Origin: Thermosaccharophagus gerlachensis
Lineage (GTDB): Bacteria; Armatimonadota; Fervidibacteria; Fervidibacterales; Thermosaccharophagaceae
Assembly: GCA_041538025.1 (NCBI GenBank)
Contig: JBGOEV010000078.1
Coordinates: 1-5,728 of the forward strand
DNA: 5,728 nucleotides
Direction of reading: 5' to 3'
The notes below the pieces were generated by a model. The model saw nothing but the letters and a program-made list of their open reading frames with translations, ran no database searches and was not told where the DNA came from. Positions 1 through 5,728 of this stretch are shown piece after piece. The translations under genes were made by a program, and so were the position numbers. Every line of letters starts with the position of its first letter. Position 1 is the first letter of the stretch.

Positions 1-2
1 TG

Positions 3-359
3 TCTCAGGGCAACTTCAAGCCTTGGGAAGGCGAATTTGCTTTGAGGCAACTTTGGAAGGAAGCGCAAATGCAACTTGGGCATCAAGCGATGCGTGAAGG
101 AGATTTTGCCAAAGCGAGACAGCATTTTGAGTCTGCAGCCGATTACCCACAAAACTTGAATGTCGGGCGACCGCATTGGACTGACGACGCCGATGCTCTC
201 TTTTGGGCAGGTTGGTGCGCTTTGAAATCGGGCGACAGGGAAGGTGCAAAGCAACTTTTGGAACGAGCCGCCAACGAAAACCAACCACCAAATGCACAGA
301 CTGCCGAATTCAAGATGAAAGCCATTGAGCTGTTGCGTCAAATTTGGCATCAAGCTTGA
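3..359 (+). CDS. C-terminal end of a TPR-containing protein, probably DUF5107 type (partial, 5' end outside window)
   Basis: The reading frame is open to the left edge and stops at TGA 357-359, giving 118 visible residues. A TTG at 42 could be read as a start, but the frame is open upstream of it and there is no convincing ribosome site, so I treat this as the tail of a longer protein. Two helix-turn-helix units of TPR style are visible: about residues 27-49 (AMREGDFAKARQHFESA) and 63-92 (ALFWAGWCALKSGDREGAK). Between them lies YPQNLNVGRPHWTDDADAL. From memory, a 'YPxNLxVGRP..DDAxxLYWxG' pattern is typical of the TPR tail of DUF5107 proteins, large proteins often encoded near glycoside hydrolase genes. 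TPR units bind other proteins or peptides. No enzyme function can be claimed from this fragment. It converges on the aldo/keto reductase gene with a 34-base gap. The TPR call is fairly safe; the DUF5107 assignment is tentative. Confidence 0.6.
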   Translation, partial: SQGNFKPWEGEFALRQLWKEAQMQLGHQAMREGDFAKARQHFESAADYPQNLNVGRPHWTDDADALFWAGWCALKSGDREGAKQLLERAANENQPPNAQTAEFKMKAIELLRQIWHQA

Positions 360-393
360 ATGGTAGGCTACGAAGTAGATGGGTTCGCCTCGT

Positions 394-1347
394 TTATATG
401 TCGGACTTGAAGAGTGGCGTATAATTTTGTGCGAGTGTGCGTAGCTTCTCTACCTCTTCATCAGTGATTGGCTTGTATTCGGACGCTATTTTGATTGCGA
501 GTCTGACGAGCCTTTCATCGGCTGGTGGCATTGCTACGCTTACCTCTTGCGAAAGCGTCCAACGCAATGCCATTGATGCTTCCTCATACTCATCTGTTGG
601 CAAATACCAAAGCCTTGGGTAAGGTCTTTGTTGTTTTGGTTGGAGTGCGCCTTTCACCATTGCCTTTATAGCGATGCATCCCATGCCTTTTTCCTTCGCC
701 AACTCAATCACCTGTGGACCGAAGTTTTCGCGATACCATGTGACGAAGTTTATCGGGAACATAACTGTGTCAAAGTCAAAGCGGCGCATTGCCTCAAGCG
801 CTACTTTGAGCGAGTGTGCTGAAAAGCCGAGGAAGCGCACAAGCCCTTTTTCCCTTGCTTCAATGAGTGTCTCAATTGCGCCACCCTTGCCAAGCGCTAT
901 CTCAAGCTCTTCCATTCTCGTCAATGCATGTAGCTGATAGAGGTCAAAATAATCGGTGCGAAGGCGTTTTAGTGAGCGCAAGAGCTCTTGAGTTGCTTCT
1001 TCCTTTGTGCGACGCCCTGTTTTGCATGCAAGGACGATTTTGTCCCTATAGCCTTCAAGTGCAACTCCAAGCACTTCTTCGGCAGTGCCGTATGCAGGTG
1101 CAACATCAACGAAGTTTATGCCTGCATCAATTGCTTCCTTGACAAGCTTATTCGCAGCTTCTTGCTCAAGCCTATTGAAAGCTAAGCCACTCAAGCCGAT
1201 GATTGATACTTCAAAGCCAGTCCTTCCAAGTTTTCGTCTCGGTATTTTTGGATGCTCCTGAGCTGCAAGCGAGGTGGTGCGCTTCAAATCATACATCCCA
1301 GACAATAGCACACCGCTAAGTGAGAGAATGAAGTTGCGTCTCTTCAT
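394..1347 (-). CDS. Aldo/keto reductase with twin-arginine-type signal peptide
   Basis: 317 residues, complete, with an NAD(P)H-dependent aldo/keto reductase TIM-barrel domain from about residue 35. Such enzymes interconvert carbonyls and alcohols. The classical catalytic tetrad is readable: D81 and Y86 in FVDVAPAYG, K109 in LACKTG, H140 in LYQLHAL. Further family stretches are KLGRTGFEVSIIGLSG, SLKRLRTDYFDLYQLH, GLVRFLGFSAHS and the alternating ALRWTLSQEVSVAMPPADE near the end. The text most resembles the 'predicted oxidoreductase of the aldo/keto reductase family' group (COG1453-like), but it ends at ...YTPLFKSDI without the cysteine-rich ferredoxin tail found in many of those. The N-terminus MKRRNFILSLSGVLLSG has paired arginines followed by xFI and a hydrophobic run, which fits a Tat signal; cleavage near SLAA/QE is plausible. 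The ATG is preceded by GAGGTGAG (1361 to 1354 on the minus strand) with a 6-base spacer, which fixes the start. It is divergent from the ADP-ribosylglycohydrolase-like gene. The substrate is unknown. Confidence 0.9.
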   Translation of the reverse strand: MKRRNFILSLSGVLLSGMYDLKRTTSLAAQEHPKIPRRKLGRTGFEVSIIGLSGLAFNRLEQEAANKLVKEAIDAGINFVDVAPAYGTAEEVLGVALEGYRDKIVLACKTGRRTKEEATQELLRSLKRLRTDYFDLYQLHALTRMEELEIALGKGGAIETLIEAREKGLVRFLGFSAHSLKVALEAMRRFDFDTVMFPINFVTWYRENFGPQVIELAKEKGMGCIAIKAMVKGALQPKQQRPYPRLWYLPTDEYEEASMALRWTLSQEVSVAMPPADERLVRLAIKIASEYKPITDEEVEKLRTLAQNYTPLFKSDI

Positions 1348-1353
1348 TCAGAC

Positions 1354-1361
1354 CTCACCTC
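1354..1361 (-). promoter_or_regulatory. Ribosome binding site of the aldo/keto reductase gene
   Basis: GAGGTGAG on the minus strand, inside a longer GGAGGTGAGG stretch, six bases before ATG 1347-1345. It pairs well with the usual 3' end of 16S rRNA (ACCUCC preceded by UC) and supports the start that includes the whole Tat-like leader. Confidence 0.8.
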
Positions 1362-1375
1362 CAACGCCAATGATT

Positions 1376-1405
1376 TTCACCCACAAGTTAAAACCCGTCT
1401 ATAAT
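1376..1405 (+). promoter_or_regulatory. Candidate sigma-70-type promoter for the ADP-ribosylglycohydrolase-like gene
   Basis: A perfect TATAAT lies at 1400-1405. A weak -35 candidate, TTCACC (1376-1381, four of six matches to TTGACA), sits 18 bases upstream. Transcription would begin near 1412 and leave a leader of about 47 bases before ATG 1459. The -10 match is strong and sits in a short divergent intergenic region, but the -35 is poor. No equally good promoter was found for the reductase on the minus strand. Confidence 0.45.
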
Positions 1406-1444
1406 GTTAAAGCGAAGTTTGGTTCAGGACACTTAACTGCTTGT

Positions 1445-1452
1445 GAGGTGAG
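1445..1452 (+). promoter_or_regulatory. Ribosome binding site deciding the start of the ADP-ribosylglycohydrolase-like gene
   Basis: GAGGTGAG sits six bases before ATG 1459, the same motif and spacing as in the divergent reductase gene. An in-frame GTG at 1456 would leave only three bases, so ATG 1459 is the better start. Confidence 0.75.
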
Positions 1453-1458
1453 TTTGTG

Positions 1459-3417
1459 ATGCGTTGCAAATGCAGTGGTTGGGTTTCATGGTATGCGCTT
1501 TACCATGTGATGTTTGCATGCGCATGGCTTAGCAGCGTTTCATTGTGTGCTCAACAAAGCATCGTCTTTAATGAAGCTGAGTTTGCAGACAAGGTCTATG
1601 CTTGCTGGCTCGGTAAAGCTATTGGTGGGACTTTAGGTATGCCATTTGAGGGGAAGCGCCAAATGCATAACCTCTCGTTTTACGAACCGATACCGAAAGA
1701 GCCAGTGCCTAATGACGACCTTGATTTACAGCTCCTTTGGTTAAAGGCGCTTGAAGAACGCGGTCCAAAGATAACAGCACATGACCTCGCCGAATATTGG
1801 CTCAAGTATGTTGTCGTTAACTGGAACGAGTATGGTGTATGCAAAGCCAATCTTCGTCTTGGTTTGCTACCACCGTTGAGCGGTCACTACAAGAACAAAT
1901 GGCGTGATAGCAATGGTGCTTGGATTCGTTCTGAAATATGGGCGTGTATGTTTCCGGGCTTGCCTGCGCTTGCAGCCAAATATGCTTTTGAGGATGCGTG
2001 CGTTGATCATGGTGTGGCGGAAGGCACCTATGCTGAAGTTTTCACAGCTACTTTGCAGAGTGCAGCGTTCGTAGAAAGTGACAAGCATAAACTGCTCTCA
2101 ATCGCGCTGAGCTACATCCCGAAGGATTGTGGTGTTGCGAGGAGCATCAAAGTGGCAATTGATTCGTGGCGGAAAGGGCTCGATTGGAAGACTGCAAGAG
2201 AACGCGTTGTGGAAGCGTCAAAGGATACTGGTTGGTTTATGGCACCGCAAAACGTTGCCTTTGTTGTCCTCGGATGGCTTTATGGCGATGACGATTTTGG
2301 GAAATCAATTTGCACTGCTGTAAATTGCGGTGATGACACCGATTGCACAGGCGCAACACTTGGTGCTTTGCTCGGCATCATCAATGGAACTAAAGGCATA
2401 CCTAAGAAGTGGCGTGAGCCAATAAGCGAAGAGATACGCAACATAGCTATCGGTGGCTTTGAGCCACCGAAAACTATCACAGAGTTAACTGAGCGAGTGG
2501 TGCGCATGGCAAAAGTTATGCTGAAGGAACACAACGCACCAGTGAGCATTGTCCCCGATGTTCCAACAACACAAAATGCGTCTTCAAAGCTTAAGTTGGT
2601 TGATGAAGGTGTTGCGAAGGAGTTGTGGAGTAGGACACCGTTCCAGATTGTGTTCAAGTTCGGAAGGATTGAGGCTGTGCTTGATTTGCATGGTGAGCCA
2701 GATGTTGAGCCTGAAATGGAAAGAGAGATTACGCTCTCGTTGAATGGTGTAGGCGGTGAGAGGGCGTTGGTGAAAGTTGAATGGCATTTTGATGGTGTGG
2801 ATGTGAAGCCAAAAGTAGCAAGTGTTAGGCTACCTGCAAAGTTGAAAGTGAGCCTAAGCATAGGTAGCACGATAACAAGCGAAGTTATAAGAGGTAAAGC
2901 TGTGTTGACGGATGAAACCGCAAAGGTGCTTGGGGTAATCCCGATCACCTTGTTTGGGAAGCTTACAACTCACAAGGAGAACTTTGCCCTCTCAAAATAT
3001 GGAGTGGTTGCGACTTCAGATTCAGAGCTTGATTGGGAGAAGGGCTGCACAGCGAAGGTAAACGATGGTGTCATAGCTGGTGAAAAGGACTTTGAAGGCA
3101 AGAGGTGGCACTCTGCGTTAACTCCACACCCACATTGGGTGCAACTCACCTTGCCAGAGGTGCGCACGCTCGGCAGAATCATCATCCATTTTGCAGACCC
3201 TCGTGGTCATCCAGTTGACTTTGATGGCGAAGTGAGCATTGATGGGCAAACTTGGAAGAAGATCTTTAGCATCCGTGGCTATACCAACACGAGGCGGTTT
3301 GAATGTGCCATTGAGCCAATACCGATAAAGCACTTCAAGTTGGTCATTTACAAATCGGCGAGCAAGCAGTGGGTCAATGCTGCGCAAGTTAGCGAGATTG
3401 AATTGCTCCCGAAGTGA
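1459..3417 (+). CDS. Secreted ADP-ribosylglycohydrolase-family protein with C-terminal discoidin (F5/8 type C)-like domain
   Basis: 652 residues from ATG 1459; GTG at 1456 is an alternative start one codon earlier. Residues 1-31 form a Sec-type signal (R2, K4, a hydrophobic run to L29, likely cut near LCA/QQ). Residues about 40-340 are an ADP-ribosylglycohydrolase (DraG/ARH, PF03747-type) all-helical domain: ADKVYACWLGKAIGGTLG, then the first acidic metal motif N85-D86-D87-L-D89, and the second G291-D292-D293-T294-D295-C296-T297 followed by GATLGALLGIINGTKGIP. The family removes ADP-ribose from proteins or cleaves related N- or O-glycosidic bonds using a two-Mg centre. Residues about 370-505 look beta-rich and are not recognised. 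Residues about 510-650 (VNDG, RWHSALTPHPHWVQLTL, LGRIIIHFADPRGHPVDFDGEVSIDGQTWKKI, HFKLVIYKSASKQWVNAAQVSEIEL) have the pattern of a discoidin/CBM32-like sandwich, which commonly binds sugars. Secretion plus this domain suggests an extracellular glycan or glycoconjugate substrate rather than cytoplasmic ADP-ribosylated protein; that is inference. It is the first of three genes on this strand. Confidence 0.88.
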   Translation: MRCKCSGWVSWYALYHVMFACAWLSSVSLCAQQSIVFNEAEFADKVYACWLGKAIGGTLGMPFEGKRQMHNLSFYEPIPKEPVPNDDLDLQLLWLKALEERGPKITAHDLAEYWLKYVVVNWNEYGVCKANLRLGLLPPLSGHYKNKWRDSNGAWIRSEIWACMFPGLPALAAKYAFEDACVDHGVAEGTYAEVFTATLQSAAFVESDKHKLLSIALSYIPKDCGVARSIKVAIDSWRKGLDWKTARERVVEASKDTGWFMAPQNVAFVVLGWLYGDDDFGKSICTAVNCGDDTDCTGATLGALLGIINGTKGIPKKWREPISEEIRNIAIGGFEPPKTITELTERVVRMAKVMLKEHNAPVSIVPDVPTTQNASSKLKLVDEGVAKELWSRTPFQIVFKFGRIEAVLDLHGEPDVEPEMEREITLSLNGVGGERALVKVEWHFDGVDVKPKVASVRLPAKLKVSLSIGSTITSEVIRGKAVLTDETAKVLGVIPITLFGKLTTHKENFALSKYGVVATSDSELDWEKGCTAKVNDGVIAGEKDFEGKRWHSALTPHPHWVQLTLPEVRTLGRIIIHFADPRGHPVDFDGEVSIDGQTWKKIFSIRGYTNTRRFECAIEPIPIKHFKLVIYKSASKQWVNAAQVSEIELLPK

Positions 3418-3513
3418 ACAACACTGGTTTTAGTAACGTTGGTGGCTGAACAAGACGGGGAAGCGTCAAAAGTAGTTGGAAGTGAAATGGGAGTGTGGGT
3501 TAACTGGTCGGAA

Positions 3514-3519
3514 GGTGAG
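3514..3519 (+). promoter_or_regulatory. Ribosome binding site deciding the start of the amidohydrolase gene
   Basis: GGTGAG, within GGAAGGTGAG, lies four bases before ATG 3524. The farther upstream TTG at 3476 has no comparable site at a suitable distance. GTG 3521 is only one base away, so ATG 3524 is preferred. Confidence 0.6.
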
Positions 3520-3523
3520 AGTG

Positions 3524-4768
3524 ATGGTCCACCACGGGCTTGTGGAGAGGTTGGTTGAGGAGATGGGGCAAATGGAAATTGTTGACGCCCACGAACATTT
3601 GCCCCCGGAAAGCGAGAGGTTGAAACTGAGGGTTGATGTTTGCTTCCTGTTTTCGCATTACACCCGCAATGACCTAATCTCGGCGGGTATGTCTCCAAGC
3701 GAGTATGAGCGGATGCTCAACCCTGAACTATCCCTTGACGAGCGCTTCGGCATCCTTGAGCGCTACTTGCCTTTCATCCGCTTCGGCTCATACGCTCGCC
3801 CTGCCTTTATCGCCCTGCGCGACATCTACGGCTACAGCGACATCACGCGCCAGAACTACAGGGAGATTTCCGAGAAGATGGCGGAGATGAACAAGCCGGG
3901 CATCTACCGAAAAATTTTGGTTGAGCGTTGCAAAGCCAAGTTCGTGCTTACTCAAGCGGGACGCACAGATTACACTGAGCCATTCATGATTCCGATCCTG
4001 CCCCTTGACTATGTTGCCCTCGTTAGGTCTCGCGAGGATGTTGAGAAGCGAAGTAGCGAGTTTGGCTTGGATGTGAGGACGCTTGACGATTACATCGCTT
4101 GGATGAGACGAAGGCTTGAGACTTGGAAACAAAACGAGCGGGTCGTCGGGCTCAAGACGAGCGCTTTGCCGAGGAAAGAACCACCACCGACACGCCAGCG
4201 TGCTGAGGAAGCCTTCAAGGCAATCATGAACGGAAACGCTACCGAAGAGGACAAGAACGACCTGCACCTCTTTTTGACCGAAGAGACCTTCAGAATTTGT
4301 GCCGAGTTGGATTTGGTGGTTGCTGTCCATTCAGGCGTTTGGGGCGATTTTCGTAGGCTTGACCCAAGGCTTATGATCCCGCAGTTTACAAGGCATCCCG
4401 AGACCAAGTTTGACCTTTACCACATGGGGATGCCTTGGGTAAGGGACACTGCTTTCATCGGCAAGAACTTCCCCAATGTGTATCTCAACCTCTGCTGGTC
4501 TCACATCGTTTCGCCGATGATGGTGCGAACTTCCCTGCCAGAGTATGTTGACATTGTGCCGGTCAACAAAATCATCGCCTTCGGCGGAGACTACAGCGCG
4601 CCAGCCATTGAAAAAGTTTGGGGACACCTCGTCATGGCTCGTGAGAACATCGCTCACGCACTCGCATCACTCATAAACGATGGGCGAATGGATTTAGAGC
4701 AAGCACTTTGGATTGCAAGGCTTTGGTTTTACGAGAACCCTGCAAGGCTATACAACCTGCGGGCATGA
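3524..4768 (+). CDS. Metal-dependent amidohydrolase (Amidohydrolase_2 / COG2159-like TIM barrel)
   Basis: 414 residues from ATG 3524; the open frame reaches back to a TTG at 3476, which would add 16 residues unlike the family. No signal peptide is seen, so it is probably cytoplasmic. The protein opens with the first barrel strand, MEIVDAHEHL, whose H23-x-H25 is the metal-binding pair. Later strands give K211 in VVGLKTS, H269 in VVAVHSGVWGD, H300 in FDLYHMGMPW and the catalytic-type aspartate D356 in IIAFGGDYS. This is the usual HxH...H...H...D ligand order of the superfamily, with all residues present. Members include hydrolases, decarboxylases and lactonases, and the uronate isomerases are distant relatives; the exact reaction cannot be read. 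Residues about 40-230 hold a long helical section (LFSHYTRNDLISAGM, YGSYARPAFIALRDIYG-like text) that I recall from uncharacterised amidohydrolases of Armatimonadota and Planctomycetes. It follows the ADP-ribosylglycohydrolase-like gene by 106 bases and precedes the GH42-like gene by 23, so it is probably co-transcribed with the latter. Confidence 0.88.
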   Translation: MVHHGLVERLVEEMGQMEIVDAHEHLPPESERLKLRVDVCFLFSHYTRNDLISAGMSPSEYERMLNPELSLDERFGILERYLPFIRFGSYARPAFIALRDIYGYSDITRQNYREISEKMAEMNKPGIYRKILVERCKAKFVLTQAGRTDYTEPFMIPILPLDYVALVRSREDVEKRSSEFGLDVRTLDDYIAWMRRRLETWKQNERVVGLKTSALPRKEPPPTRQRAEEAFKAIMNGNATEEDKNDLHLFLTEETFRICAELDLVVAVHSGVWGDFRRLDPRLMIPQFTRHPETKFDLYHMGMPWVRDTAFIGKNFPNVYLNLCWSHIVSPMMVRTSLPEYVDIVPVNKIIAFGGDYSAPAIEKVWGHLVMARENIAHALASLINDGRMDLEQALWIARLWFYENPARLYNLRA

Positions 4769-4779
4769 AAAGCGAACAG

Positions 4780-4785
4780 GGTGAG
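4780..4785 (+). promoter_or_regulatory. Ribosome binding site of the GH42-like gene
   Basis: GGTGAG, within CAGGGTGAG, lies six bases before ATG 4792, the same spacing as at 1445 and 1354. It sits in the 23-base gap after the amidohydrolase stop and leaves no room for a separate promoter. Confidence 0.7.
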
Positions 4786-4791
4786 TGAGCC

Positions 4792-5728
4792 ATGTTAAAA
4801 ACGCTCAAGCCACTTTGGGGCGTAGCGCTTTTGGCGTTGCTGGAGGCAACTGTTTTGTGTTCCCAGCCAAAGTGGAGCGGCTACCAAGTCATCATGTGGA
4901 GCACCGATCCGGTCGCTCAGGACATTGCTTTGTGGTTTCAGCGGCTTCGTGAGTTAGAGTTCACTGCCGAGCAATGCTACCGAGGGCGCGACCCAACTCT
5001 GTTTGTTCAGCACAACTTCGGCTTCTATGTTGAAAACCTTGTCCCCTACCTCGCTTTCCATCACGGTCGGCGCAAACTCTACGACGAGGACTTCCGCAAC
5101 TACACCCAAACTCGCGACAGAAAATTCTTGGTGCGCAAGCCGTGTTTTGACGACCCGTCTTTTTGGAGCGAGATTGAAAAGTATCTGAGCGACATGGTCA
5201 GGCGATACGCTCCTTTCCGCCCCTTGCTTTACAACCTTCAAGACGAGCCGTCAATCGGCGCTTACGCTTCGCCGATGGACTATTGCTTTTGTGAGCACAC
5301 GCTTAGGGCGTTTCGCGAGTGGCTCAAAAGCCAATATCGCTCGCTTGATGCGCTGAACCGAGAATGGGAGACGAGTTTCAAATCGTGGGAAGAGGTCATG
5401 CCAATGACGACATACGAAATCAAGGCGAGGGAACGAGAGGCGCTAAAGTCTGGTCGTCCGGAAAACTATGCACCTTGGGCGGACCACAGAGCCTTCATGG
5501 ATTTCTCCTTCGCGCAAGCAATAGCAAGGATGAGGCAACTTATTCGCCAAATTGACAAAGACGCGTTGGTCGGCTTGGAAGGGACTCAAATGCCGAGCGC
5601 ATGGGGCGGATACGACTTGTGGCGGTTGTCGCAAGCCATTGATTGGGTTGAGCCTTACGACATCTGCAACAGCCGCGAGATTTTCCGCTCGTTCATGCCC
5701 AAGGATGCCCCAATCCTTTCAACCGTCT
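4792..5728 (+). CDS. Secreted GH42-like (beta-galactosidase-type) glycosidase, N-terminal part (3' end outside window)
   Basis: 312 complete codons are visible with no stop. Residues 1-24 form a Sec-type signal (K3, K6, hydrophobic core WGVALLALLEATVLC). C23 follows TVL, a poor lipobox, so a lipoprotein is possible but unlikely. The rest reads as the TIM-barrel of a clan GH-A glycosidase of the GH42-like kind: PKWSGYQVIMWSTDP, then GFYVENLVPYLAFHH, then RKPCFDDPSFW, then LLYNLQDEPSIG with E152 as the likely acid/base, then LRAFREWLKSQYRSLDALNREW and TSFKSWEEVMPMT. The 'Y.SLDALN..W.TSFKSW.EV.P' run is a hallmark of GH42 proteins. Such enzymes hydrolyse beta-galactosides or related sugars, here outside the cytoplasm. 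The nucleophile would lie beyond the window. Full-length relatives usually run well over 600 residues. It follows the amidohydrolase closely. The family call is good; the substrate is unknown, and many close relatives are only annotated as 'beta-galactosidase' or 'alpha-amylase family'. Confidence 0.82.
   Translation, partial: MLKTLKPLWGVALLALLEATVLCSQPKWSGYQVIMWSTDPVAQDIALWFQRLRELEFTAEQCYRGRDPTLFVQHNFGFYVENLVPYLAFHHGRRKLYDEDFRNYTQTRDRKFLVRKPCFDDPSFWSEIEKYLSDMVRRYAPFRPLLYNLQDEPSIGAYASPMDYCFCEHTLRAFREWLKSQYRSLDALNREWETSFKSWEEVMPMTTYEIKAREREALKSGRPENYAPWADHRAFMDFSFAQAIARMRQLIRQIDKDALVGLEGTQMPSAWGGYDLWRLSQAIDWVEPYDICNSREIFRSFMPKDAPILSTV

Noticed and set aside
360..393. Possible bidirectional terminator between the convergent genes
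   Set aside because: Only a four-base stem (CTAC-GAA-GTAG, 368-378) is present, with no T run after it on either side, so it is too weak to call.
1354..1452. Inverted repeat CTCACCTC / GAGGTGAG at the two ends of the divergent intergenic region, a possible operator
   Set aside because: Both arms are fully explained as the ribosome binding sites of the two divergent genes, each six bases from its ATG.
2280..2948. Long open frame on the minus strand (222 codons) opposite the ADP-ribosylglycohydrolase-like gene
   Set aside because: It lies wholly antisense to a well supported gene, is rich in Ser/Thr/Pro as expected of a shadow frame, and shows no recognisable domain or ribosome site.
3418..3523. 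Possible terminator or promoter in the 106-base gap before the amidohydrolase
   Set aside because: No stem followed by T residues and no convincing -10/-35 pair could be found by eye.
3348..3698. Minus-strand open frame spanning the gap before the amidohydrolase
   Set aside because: It overlaps both flanking genes, its Pro/Ser-rich text matches no family, and the overlapped part codes for a conserved metal-binding strand on the other strand.
3788..4330. Minus-strand open frame (180 codons) inside the amidohydrolase gene
   Set aside because: Antisense to conserved active-site coding sequence, with no start signal or recognisable domain.

Overview
The window holds five protein-coding genes and looks like part of a saccharolytic accessory region of a Gram-negative-type bacterium. 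Three of the four genes with a visible N-terminus encode proteins with export signals (Tat-like or Sec-like). The three recognisable genes on the right have strong Shine-Dalgarno sites built on GGTGAG. The gene set is a DUF5107/TPR-type protein end, a Tat-type aldo/keto reductase, a secreted ADP-ribosylglycohydrolase-fold enzyme with a discoidin-like end, a COG2159-type amidohydrolase and a GH42-like glycosidase. This combination resembles what I recall from Armatimonadota (Fervidibacter-like) and from Planctomycetes or Verrucomicrobia-type sugar degraders. That placement is an inference from protein style, not a proven assignment.

Layout. Positions 1-359 (+) hold the C-terminal 118 residues of a TPR-containing protein that begins outside the window. 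A 34-base gap separates it from a convergent gene at 394-1347 (-), a complete aldo/keto reductase with a twin-arginine signal. A 111-base divergent intergenic region (1348-1458) carries a perfect TATAAT and both ribosome binding sites. To the right are three genes on +: the secreted ADP-ribosylglycohydrolase-like/discoidin protein (1459-3417), a metal-dependent amidohydrolase (3524-4768), and, 23 bases further on, a GH42-like glycosidase (4792 to beyond the window end).

How they may work together. The + genes probably act on sugar-containing substrates. The secreted ADP-ribosylglycohydrolase-fold protein with a carbohydrate-binding-like domain and the secreted GH42-like enzyme would cut glycosidic bonds outside the cytoplasm. 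The amidohydrolase and the aldo/keto reductase would handle released sugar derivatives. None of the substrates can be read from the sequence. The short gap makes the amidohydrolase and GH42-like genes a probable transcription unit. The 106-base gap before the amidohydrolase leaves it open whether the ADP-ribosylglycohydrolase gene belongs to it. No RNA genes, insertion sequences, CRISPR arrays or convincing terminators were seen. There is no stretch over 300 bases without a gene.
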